Positions 1 through 5,013 of a stretch of DNA of 5,721 nucleotides are shown in pieces (the first letter of the stretch is position 1; every line of letters begins with the position of its first letter). The notes beneath the pieces were generated by a model that was given only the letters and a program-made list of their open reading frames with translations, was not told where the DNA came from and ran no database searches. Origin of the DNA: Candidatus Collierbacteria bacterium RIFOXYD1_FULL_40_9 (lineage in GTDB: Bacteria; Patescibacteriota; Microgenomatia; UBA1400; MFAQ01); assembly GCA_001776275.1 (NCBI GenBank), contig MFAQ01000033.1, positions 1-5,721 of the forward strand. The letters run 5' to 3'. A program made the position numbers and the translations under genes.

Positions 1-342
1 CCCTAGGTCAACACGCACTCCTGCGCAGCTAACTCCGATACTATGAGCACTTTTGACCGTATCGAATTCCAGCCTACACACACTATGGTTGCCGGTTGTC
101 GTAACAATATTGACTTCAGTGGGCAAATAGATCTCGGTATCGGAAATCTCAATATCGTCCACAGGTTCGGGAGATCCGATTAGCTGTTGAACTTCTTCAA
201 CAGTCAATTCGTCGAGTGTCGCCGAATTTTGTGGCTGAGACGGAATTGGTTCCGCAGATGCAGAAGGTTCGCCTGCACCACACGCAGCAAGTACCATTGA
301 AATGGCAACAAGCAATGCAAAAAATACATGTGTCTTTTTCAT
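1..342 (-). CDS. Secreted lipoprotein of unknown function, 5' part of the gene (C-terminus beyond the left edge)
   Basis: The frame is open for 114 codons from an ATG at 342-340 to the left edge, so the gene is partial. The start is fixed by an AGGAGG at 351-356, 8 nt upstream. The protein opens with Lys-Lys, a hydrophobic stretch (about residues 6-19) and a lipobox L18-A-A-C21 followed by Gly. This is a classic type II signal peptide, so the mature protein should be lipid-anchored at Cys21 on the outer face of the membrane. Residues 22-42 are rich in Ser, Pro, Ala, Glu and Gln, a typical flexible tether. After this comes a short acidic helix-like stretch (LDELTVEEVQQLIG, 43-56) and a beta-rich region with Cys89 and Cys106, which could form a disulfide. 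I do not recognise the domain. Codon use is more GC-balanced than in the mre genes. The lipoprotein call is strong and the function is unknown. Confidence 0.85.
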   Translation of the reverse strand, partial: MKKTHVFFALLVAISMVLAACGAGEPSASAEPIPSQPQNSATLDELTVEEVQQLIGSPEPVDDIEISDTEIYLPTEVNIVTTTGNHSVCRLEFDTVKSAHSIGVSCAGVRVDLG

Positions 343-484
343 TGGGAGCCCCTCCTGTGGGCTGTGTTCGTCCCCCTATTTGGAGGCGAACCTTTGAAAA
401 CTTGGACCCGATCCACGCGGGCACTTGGAAAACGTTTTTTTAGGGTGCAGACTCTTTTGATCGTGGATTGTGCCTGAAGTTAAT
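343..484 (-). promoter_or_regulatory. Structured 5' leader RNA of the lipoprotein gene, candidate cis-regulatory element
   Basis: About 140 nt separate the inferred transcription start (near 484) from the ATG. Read as minus-strand RNA, three structures can be seen. (1) A CCCG/CGGG hairpin (407-421) has a 7-nt loop, CGUGGAU, that is perfectly complementary to AUCCACG upstream (462-468), a possible pseudoknot. (2) A hairpin at 366-391 has GUUCG/CGAAC and CCUCC/GGGGG arms, one bulged A and an AAAUA loop. (3) The SD lies in the AGCCC/GGGCU hairpin (347-363) and also in a competing GGAG-GGG-CUCC hairpin (345-355). The CCUCC of structure 2 could instead pair with the GGAGG of the SD. Translational control is inferred. 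No known riboswitch class is recognised. Confidence 0.5.
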
Positions 485-490
485 AGTCGG

Positions 491-519
491 AGTATATCAC
501 AAATGTGTATATTTGTCAA
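491..519 (-). promoter_or_regulatory. Near-consensus sigma70-type promoter of the lipoprotein gene
   Basis: On the minus strand there is a TTGACA -35 box (514-519), a 17-nt spacer and a TATACT -10 box (491-496), preceded by TGA as an extended -10 (TGn). Transcription should begin near 484 and read toward the lipoprotein gene. The spacer contains a small inverted repeat, CACA-AA-TGTG (498-507), which could be a regulator site but is short enough to be chance. Confidence 0.8.
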
Positions 520-550
520 ATGTTATAGGGTTGTATTTTAGATTTGGGGA

Positions 551-580
551 CTGGATTCCGGATCAAGTCCGGAATGACAG
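551..580. repeat. REP-like palindromic repeat, copy 1
   Basis: The core is a perfect hairpin, ATTCCGGA (555-562), loop TCAAG, TCCGGAAT (568-575). It is flanked by TGG on the left and GAC on the right. The outer parts TGGATTCC and GGAATGAC are shared with copy 2 at 606-634, while the inner stem bases differ in a compensated way. It resembles the widespread ATTCC...GGAAT intergenic repeats (dRS3/REP type). It lies in non-coding DNA. Confidence 0.75.
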
Positions 581-605
581 AGAGGACGTATTAGGTGGTT
601 GTTGG

Positions 606-634
606 ATGGATTCCTGCCTACGCAGGAATGACGA
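606..634. repeat. REP-like palindromic repeat, copy 2
   Basis: The core is a perfect hairpin, ATTCCTGC (610-617), loop CTAC, GCAGGAAT (622-629). It has the same TGG...GAC flanks as copy 1, 55 bp away and in the same orientation. It lies 8 bp beyond the stop codon of the coiled-coil gene. As RNA it could stabilise the 3' end of that transcript, but no T-run follows on the minus strand, so it is not a standard intrinsic terminator. Confidence 0.75.
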
Positions 635-642
635 GATGTGTG

Positions 643-1020
643 CTAGTTTGAAAATATGTGGTTTTCGACTTTGGTTAGCCGTGTTTCGTGGTCGGTGAGA
701 ATTTTGCGGTGGCTTGTGTTTACGGAAGTTTCTTGTCTTATATCTTTTAGTTCAGAAATGATTTCATCTTTAAAGTTCAAGTTCTCACTTTTTAGTTCCT
801 TCACAGCCTCTTCCACTTGATACTCAACTTTATCTGCTAACTGCTCTGAGTAAAACTTAAACTGTTTTTTAATTACCTTACTCAATCTTGCTTCCGATTC
901 TTTGGATTTATTATCTATAACTTTACCCAATCTAGCCTCCGAATTTAAACCATTATCTTTAATGATCTCGATAATTTCCTTGGTGAATTTTTGGAAGTCT
1001 TTTTGGGTAACTGGGTCCAT
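643..1020 (-). CDS. Small coiled-coil protein of unknown function (125 aa)
   Basis: The protein is 125 residues, hydrophilic and rich in Lys, Glu, Ile and Asn. It has no signal peptide or membrane segment and is almost entirely predicted helix, so a cytoplasmic coiled coil is likely. It contains two copies of SEARLxKVI, at residues 27-35 and 42-50. The 15-residue (45-bp) period is also visible in the DNA (878-900 against 923-945), pointing to tandem duplication. The C-terminus carries a related motif, TRLTKVENHI (113-122). Short coiled coils of this look are common as hypothetical proteins in CPR genomes (family impression, not searched). The ATG at 1020-1018 is the only good start. No SD precedes it, only AT-rich sequence. 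It is divergent from mreB across 95 bp, but no functional link to cell shape can be claimed. Confidence 0.75.
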   Translation of the reverse strand: MDPVTQKDFQKFTKEIIEIIKDNGLNSEARLGKVIDNKSKESEARLSKVIKKQFKFYSEQLADKVEYQVEEAVKELKSENLNFKDEIISELKDIRQETSVNTSHRKILTDHETRLTKVENHIFSN

Positions 1021-1053
1021 AGAATAATAATATCAAAATTAGAGAAGATGTGA

Positions 1054-1082
1054 TTGCTTATAGATGATCTATTGAGTATTAT
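1054..1082 (+). promoter_or_regulatory. Candidate mreB promoter
   Basis: TTGCTT (1054-1059), a 17-nt spacer and TATTAT (1077-1082). The -10 matches the consensus at five of six positions and the -35 at three of six. The inferred start near 1089 leaves a 5' UTR of roughly 27 nt before mreB. This is the best promoter-like pair in the 95-bp divergent gap, but it is only moderate. Confidence 0.4.
1060..1072. promoter_or_regulatory. Possible operator in the mreB promoter spacer
   Basis: A perfect inverted repeat, ATAGAT-G-ATCTAT, lies exactly between the candidate -35 and -10 boxes of mreB. It is well placed for a dimeric repressor, but no regulator is identified and AT-rich palindromes of this size can arise by chance. 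Confidence 0.3.
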
Positions 1083-1115
1083 TTAGTGGCATTATGAAAC
1101 TGAACCTAGTTACCC

Positions 1116-2180
1116 ATGTTTGAGAAGTTGTGGCGTTTGGCCACTTTGGACGTGGGGATAGACCTTGGTACTGCCAACGTAGTTGTCCACGTTAAGGGTC
1201 GGGGGGTAGTTATTCGTCAGCCATCTGTAGTGGCTCGCCATATAAAAACCAAAGAGATTTTGGCTATGGGAGAAGAAGCCAAAAAAATGTTGGGAAAAAA
1301 TCCGGCCAATATTGAAGTGGTAAGACCATTGCGAGATGGGGTGATTGCTGACTTTGATGCGGCTGAGGCGATGCTAAAGCACTATATTGTTGAAGTTCAC
1401 GAACTGTATAAGGGTTTGGGTTTTAAAATTCCTCGCCCGCGAGTAGCGATTGGAATTCCGAGCGGGGTTACTGAGGTGGAGAGAAGGGCGGTGCAAGAAG
1501 CGGCGATTTCGGCTGGAGCCAGAGCTGCCTTTCTTATCGAAGAGCCGATGGCAGCAGCCATTGGGGCTGGTTTACCAGTCCAAAAGGCTGAGGGTCAGTT
1601 AATTTGCGATATTGGTGGGGGAACAAGTGAGATTGGGGTTATTTCTTTAGGGGGGTTGGTTTTAAACCGAAGTTTACGAGTGGCAGGAGACGAGCTGACC
1701 GAAGCAATAATAAATTTTGTAAGACTTAAATATAATTTATTGCTTGGTGAGAGTACGGCAGAGGAAGTAAAAATTGCAGTTGGTTCGGCTTATCCACAAA
1801 AAAAAGAAAAAGAGGGAGCTGGTTTGCAAATTGTAGTTCGGGGCAGAAGTTTAGAAACAGGTTTGCCACAGTCCTTAAAACTTAATAGTGAAGAAATTAG
1901 GGAAGCCTTGATGCCGATTGTAAATCAGATTTTGCAGGAGATAGCGCTGATCATCGAAGAAACGCCACCAGACTTGGTGTCAGATATTTTAGAAAAGGGA
2001 ATGGTGATGGCGGGGGGAGGGTCGCTGATTCGGGGAATAGATAAACTGATCAGTGAGCAGGTTGGCATGCCAGTTTGGGTAACTGAGAACCCACTAGAGG
2101 CAGTGGTTATGGGCTGTGCGAAAGTATTAGAGGATGATGTTTTGCTAAATAAGGTGAAAGTGGTTGGAGGAGTAAGGTAG
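1116..2180 (+). CDS. mreB: Rod-shape-determining protein MreB (bacterial actin homologue)
   Basis: The protein is 354 aa, close to the usual MreB length of about 330-350. MreB polymerises with ATP into membrane-bound filaments that orient lateral cell-wall synthesis. The actin-fold signatures are in order: phosphate-1 DVGIDLGTAN (12-21), an IGIPSGVT segment (112-119), the IEEPMAAAIGAGLPV segment carrying the conserved Glu (141-155), phosphate-2 CDIGGGTSEIG (164-174), GDELTEAI (191-198) and the adenosine motif MAGGGSLIRG (298-307). The N-terminus MFEKLWRLA looks amphipathic and could anchor the filament to the membrane, as known for other MreBs. The ATG at 1116 fits this N-terminus, although no SD precedes it. 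The stop codon directly abuts the stop of mreC on the other strand, with no terminator between them. Identification is very secure. Confidence 0.98.
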   Translation: MFEKLWRLATLDVGIDLGTANVVVHVKGRGVVIRQPSVVARHIKTKEILAMGEEAKKMLGKNPANIEVVRPLRDGVIADFDAAEAMLKHYIVEVHELYKGLGFKIPRPRVAIGIPSGVTEVERRAVQEAAISAGARAAFLIEEPMAAAIGAGLPVQKAEGQLICDIGGGTSEIGVISLGGLVLNRSLRVAGDELTEAIINFVRLKYNLLLGESTAEEVKIAVGSAYPQKKEKEGAGLQIVVRGRSLETGLPQSLKLNSEEIREALMPIVNQILQEIALIIEETPPDLVSDILEKGMVMAGGGSLIRGIDKLISEQVGMPVWVTENPLEAVVMGCAKVLEDDVLLNKVKVVGGVR

Positions 2181-2945
2181 TTAAGGTTTGAGGATGATGA
2201 CGATGTTTTCTGGATTGTTGCTAAAAGAGTCGTAGAGAGTTACTTCACCTTTTTGAAGCGGATCTTGGGGGGCGGTTATGATTTTGGAAACTTTGCCAAC
2301 AAGCAGGTTGGCTGGGATTAAGTCTGTTGGGTTGGTGAGAACAAAGTCTCCCAGGATTATTGGAGTTTGACTGGGGACATTGACTAGTTGAGGTATGCCG
2401 TTGTGATGCCTGTAGACCCCCTCTGGTCCAGATGCACCCTTTAAGTCTAGAGGTGGAAAAAGATCATCTTCAAGAGAGATTATGTTGATAATATTTTGGT
2501 TTATTTCCGTCACCAGGCCAAGCAAGATATTGCCATTGACGACAGGCATACCGCTTTTTAACTTATCCAAGGGTTGACTAGATGTGGCAACAATTTTGCC
2601 GGTGTTACCAGTAACTTTAATTGGTAAAACTTCTTGGTAGTTGTTTTTGAGATTACTCTCTATTTTTGAGTCCTTTAGTGACTGCTTGAGAATTTCGTTT
2701 TCTCGAACTAAGTGAGCAATAAATACTTTTTGTTCTCTGTTTTGCTTATTAGTATTGGGAAGGTTTTTGATTGTACTGCTTTGTAGTTGGTAATAGGTCT
2801 TGAAGTCTCTAAGTGGCGAGGTAAAAGGGTAAAAAGCAACGTTAAAAAAAGTATTAAAAAGATTACCGATCTTGAGATTACTAGTGGTAAATAGTAGTAT
2901 TGAGATCAAGAGTGGGGGAAGAAAAATAAACTTGCTATTGGTCAT
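2181..2945 (-). CDS. mreC: Rod-shape-determining protein MreC, encoded opposite to mreB and mreD
   Basis: MreC is a bitopic scaffold that links MreB and MreD to PBP2 outside the membrane. The 254-aa product has the family layout: a membrane segment (about 6-21), a linker, a coiled coil (about 66-100), then two beta-barrel subdomains. The first contains GMPVVNGNILLGLVTEI (132-148) and ISLEDD (156-161). The second contains ILGDFVLTNPTDLIPANLLVGKV (197-219), matching the typical MreC pattern GD.V.T.....P..L.VG.V. I chose the ATG at 2945; a TTG at 2960 would add five residues and overlap mreD. No SD is present at either start. The gene sits exactly between mreB and mreD, where mreC is expected, but on the reverse strand. 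Its coding strand is poor in G, so the protein is rich in Asn, Pro, Thr and Ile. Confidence 0.88.
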   Translation of the reverse strand: MTNSKFIFLPPLLISILLFTTSNLKIGNLFNTFFNVAFYPFTSPLRDFKTYYQLQSSTIKNLPNTNKQNREQKVFIAHLVRENEILKQSLKDSKIESNLKNNYQEVLPIKVTGNTGKIVATSSQPLDKLKSGMPVVNGNILLGLVTEINQNIINIISLEDDLFPPLDLKGASGPEGVYRHHNGIPQLVNVPSQTPIILGDFVLTNPTDLIPANLLVGKVSKIITAPQDPLQKGEVTLYDSFSNNPENIVIILKP

Positions 2946-2957
2946 AAAATTTATATG
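2943..2957. promoter_or_regulatory. Nine-bp divergent start region shared by mreC and mreD
   Basis: The 15-bp segment cataaaatttatatg begins with the mreC start (CAT, 2943-2945, minus) and ends with the mreD start (ATG, 2955-2957, plus), and it is nearly palindromic. It holds -10-like AT boxes in both directions (TATAAA on the minus strand at 2950-2955, TAAAAT on the plus strand at 2945-2950), but neither has a recognisable -35 at 17 nt. There is no room for an SD. If transcription starts here the mRNAs would be leaderless; otherwise mreD depends on read-through from mreB. Confidence 0.35.
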
Positions 2958-3368
2958 CAATCAAAGAATAACATAAAATATTTGCTTTTATTTTTTCTTG
3001 GGTTGTTGCTCGGCGAAGCTGTTTTTGGAATAGGCTTGTTTTGGTCAGCCTTGCTAGTTTTGAATATTGGCGGTTATGTATACTGGCTAGGTCTTTTTTG
3101 TGGCCTGTTTTTGAGTATTTATTACGGGCAGACGCTAGGGTTGATGAGTTTGTATATTATTTTATTTTTGGTTGCTACCTATCCTTTGTTTAATTCCGGA
3201 CGTTTAAAACCGTTTTTGGTGATATTGGTGTCACTTGTGGCAAATTTGTTGTTCGATTATTTGTTTGGTTTGGGTTTTGGTCTGGGGGAGCAGTTGGCAG
3301 TTTTTGTATTTTCGAGTGTTTTAGCTAGAGGAGTGGATAGAGACCATACAATTAGAGTTAATTTGTAG
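2955..3368 (+). CDS. mreD: MreD-like integral membrane protein of the elongasome
   Basis: The protein is 137 aa, somewhat shorter than typical MreD (about 160-170), and almost wholly hydrophobic. Five or six membrane segments can be drawn, at about 8-24, 27-45, 46-58, 62-78, 86-105 and 110-125, with few charged residues and a polar tail (RGVDRDHTIRVNL). MreD is known to be poorly conserved and binds MreC in the membrane. The call rests on size, topology and position between mreC and the PBP2 gene, not on sequence motifs. The ATG at 2955 is the only early start; no SD is visible. The stop lies 3 bp before mrdA, so the two are surely co-transcribed. An ECF-transporter S-component-like membrane protein would look similar, but context favours MreD. 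Confidence 0.8.
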   Translation: MQSKNNIKYLLLFFLGLLLGEAVFGIGLFWSALLVLNIGGYVYWLGLFCGLFLSIYYGQTLGLMSLYIILFLVATYPLFNSGRLKPFLVILVSLVANLLFDYLFGLGFGLGEQLAVFVFSSVLARGVDRDHTIRVNL

Positions 3369-3371
3369 TCG

Positions 3372-4907
3372 ATGAATAAACAAAAATCTGTATTTTGGCT
3401 GCATTTTATCGTTGTAGTTTTTTTGGCTATTGGTGTTTCTAGGTTGACTTTTGTAAATTTGGTTATGGGGGAGTATTACAGCAAGCAGGCAAGAGGAAAT
3501 ACAATAAGAAGTGAAAAAATTAAACAAGTAAGGGGGGTGATTTATGACAGAAATGGTAAACAGTTGGCAGTAAACATTGAACATGACGGAAAGGATATTC
3601 GTTTTTATCCGTTTGGTGAAGTAACAGCTTCAGTTTTGGGTTATGTTGGTAAAATTGACGAGCAAACACTAAAAAAGTGTTCTCCTGTGTGTGACGGCGA
3701 AACAGAGATAGGAAGAATGGGTCTCGAAAAGCAGTACGACGAGAAACTTGGTGGAATATCTGGAGAGATGTTGGTAGAGGAAAGAGCAAGTGGTGAGACT
3801 AGATCTTGGGCAGTAAAAAGTGAGGGTAAAGTTTCAGAAAATATAAAGTCAAATTTGGATGTGGATTTACAAAAAATTGCGTTTATCGCATTGAAGGAAA
3901 AACTAAAAGAAACGGGAAGGAGCGGGGCAATTATTGTTAGTAGAGTAAACGGGGAAGTCCTGGCGATGGTTAGCGCACCCTCATTTGATAATAATTTATT
4001 TATAGACGGAGGTAAGCGTAGTGATTTTGGTGGCGACTATAAAAACGTGACAGATATTATTGCTGATACCGAAAAGAAACCATTATTTAATCGGGCAATT
4101 TCGGGGGACTTTGCGCCTGGTTCGGTTTACAAAATTATTCCATCTATAGCAGCATTAGAGGAAGGTAAGATAACAGAGAAAACAACCATCTTGGACACCG
4201 GAGAAATAAAAATAGGGGAGTATCGGTTTGGGAACTGGTATTTGGATAAGTACGGGAGAACAGAGGGCGAGGTGGATGTAATAAAGGGCCTGTCTCGCTC
4301 AAACGATATTTTTTATTATCGGATTGGGGAAATGTTGGGTGTGGACAGTTTGGTCAAATGGTCTAAGGTTTTTGGTTTAGGTGAGAAAACGGGAGTCGAT
4401 TTACCTAGTGAGGTAAGGGGACTGTTGCCTGATCCATACTGGAGGGAGAAAATTTTGGGAGAGAGATGGTTTTTGGGTAACACCTTTCACTTGTCTATTG
4501 GGCAAGGCGACTTGATGGCAACCCCATTGCAAATAAATACGATGACAGCTAGTGTGGTTAGTGCCAAAAAATGTATCCCAAAAATAGTAGGCAAATCAGA
4601 TTGCCTAGCGGTGAATATAAAAGACGAGAATAGAAAAATAATTATTAAGGGGATGGAGAAAGCTTGTAGTCCAGATGGGACAGCTTTTCCGTTATTTAAA
4701 TATGCAGGTAAAGTCTATTGCAAAACAGGTACAGCCCAAAAGGGAGGAGAGGAGACTTTGCCAAACTCGTGGATAAGTGTGGTGGTGCCAAAGGGTAGCT
4801 CTGTAGATGATTGGATTGTAATGACTATACTGGTGGAGGAGGGGGGAGAAGGGAGTGCGGTGGCTGGAGCGGTGGCGGCGGAGATTGTGGGGGAGCTATT
4901 AAGGTAG
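3372..4907 (+). CDS. mrdA: Penicillin-binding protein 2, class B transpeptidase with a shortened N-terminal pedestal
   Basis: This enzyme cross-links peptidoglycan strands during elongation. The 511-aa protein has a membrane anchor (about 7-31), the pedestal motif RGVIYDRNGKQLAVN (54-68), GLEKQYDEKLGG (117-128) and a transpeptidase domain from about 160 to the end. The catalytic motifs are complete: S251-V-Y-K254 (nucleophile Ser251 after APG), S310-N-D312 (the SxD form used by PBP2) and K451-T-G453 followed by TAQ. Next to mre genes it is best called PBP2 rather than the divisome enzyme FtsI. It is over 100 residues shorter than E. coli PBP2 (633 aa); much of the loss is in the head part of the pedestal, between residues 68 and 77. 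Six cysteines lie in the external part (103, 107, 401, 411, 432, 450). The start ATG lies 3 bp after mreD with no SD, suggesting coupling. No terminator follows. Confidence 0.96.
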   Translation: MNKQKSVFWLHFIVVVFLAIGVSRLTFVNLVMGEYYSKQARGNTIRSEKIKQVRGVIYDRNGKQLAVNIEHDGKDIRFYPFGEVTASVLGYVGKIDEQTLKKCSPVCDGETEIGRMGLEKQYDEKLGGISGEMLVEERASGETRSWAVKSEGKVSENIKSNLDVDLQKIAFIALKEKLKETGRSGAIIVSRVNGEVLAMVSAPSFDNNLFIDGGKRSDFGGDYKNVTDIIADTEKKPLFNRAISGDFAPGSVYKIIPSIAALEEGKITEKTTILDTGEIKIGEYRFGNWYLDKYGRTEGEVDVIKGLSRSNDIFYYRIGEMLGVDSLVKWSKVFGLGEKTGVDLPSEVRGLLPDPYWREKILGERWFLGNTFHLSIGQGDLMATPLQINTMTASVVSAKKCIPKIVGKSDCLAVNIKDENRKIIIKGMEKACSPDGTAFPLFKYAGKVYCKTGTAQKGGEETLPNSWISVVVPKGSSVDDWIVMTILVEEGGEGSAVAGAVAAEIVGELLR

Positions 4908-4910
4908 ATC

Positions 4911-4938
4911 TCAGTTTTCAGACATCAGATCTCAGATT
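4911..4938. repeat. TCAGNNN heptad tandem repeat
   Basis: Four uninterrupted 7-bp units, each beginning with TCAG (4911, 4918, 4925, 4932) and followed by three variable bases, form a run immediately after the mrdA stop. The preceding seven bases (GTAGATC, 4904-4910) are a degenerate fifth unit overlapping the stop codon. Within it, GATCTCAG occurs twice, 21 bp apart. The run is non-coding and ends 10 bp before the next -35 box. Its function is unknown; similar TCAGA-type heptads are, to my recollection, frequent between genes in some CPR genomes. Confidence 0.7.
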
Positions 4939-4948
4939 GTTTTGGATA

Positions 4949-4977
4949 TTGACATGACTGTTTTTATAGTGTATATT
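4949..4977 (+). promoter_or_regulatory. Near-consensus promoter of the 93-aa orphan gene
   Basis: A perfect TTGACA (4949-4954), a 17-nt spacer and TATATT (4972-4977). The expected transcription start is near 4984, giving a 5' UTR of about 30 nt. The gene can therefore be expressed independently of the mre/mrdA transcript. Confidence 0.8.
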
Positions 4978-4986
4978 GGACACTAT
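4966..4986. promoter_or_regulatory. Operator-like 21-bp dyad over the -10 box and start site
   Basis: A perfect inverted repeat, ATAGTGT-N7-ACACTAT, has its 7-bp arms on either side of the -10 region, with the right arm on the expected transcription start. This is the classic geometry of a repressor-blocked promoter. The cognate regulator is not identifiable from the window. Confidence 0.55.
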
Positions 4987-5001
4987 CAGATCTTTCAAAA
5001 C

Positions 5002-5007
5002 AAGGAG
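5002..5007 (+). promoter_or_regulatory. Shine-Dalgarno site that sets the start of the orphan gene
   Basis: AAGGAG lies 6 nt before the ATG at 5014. It selects this start over an in-frame upstream TTG at 4942, which lies before the promoter's -35 box and so outside the transcript. Confidence 0.8.
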
Positions 5008-5013
5008 AAAAAA

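Noticed and set aside
197..443. Overlapping 75-codon frames on both strands across the lipoprotein start and leader
   Set aside because: They conflict with the lipoprotein gene, which has a signal peptide, lipobox and SD; neither product has recognisable features.
1094..1123. Nine-codon frame (ATG at 1094) overlapping the mreB start
   Set aside because: It has no SD and no attenuator-like structure. Such a short frame is easily chance, though it lies in the expected mreB leader.
2946..2960. TTG start for MreC at 2960
   Set aside because: It would overlap mreD by 6 bp and add only five residues before a good ATG. It has no SD, so the ATG at 2945 is preferred, but the choice is not certain.
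4942..5013. Upstream in-frame TTG extension of the 93-aa protein
   Set aside because: It would start before the -35 box and read through the promoter and operator; the ATG at 5014 has a proper SD.
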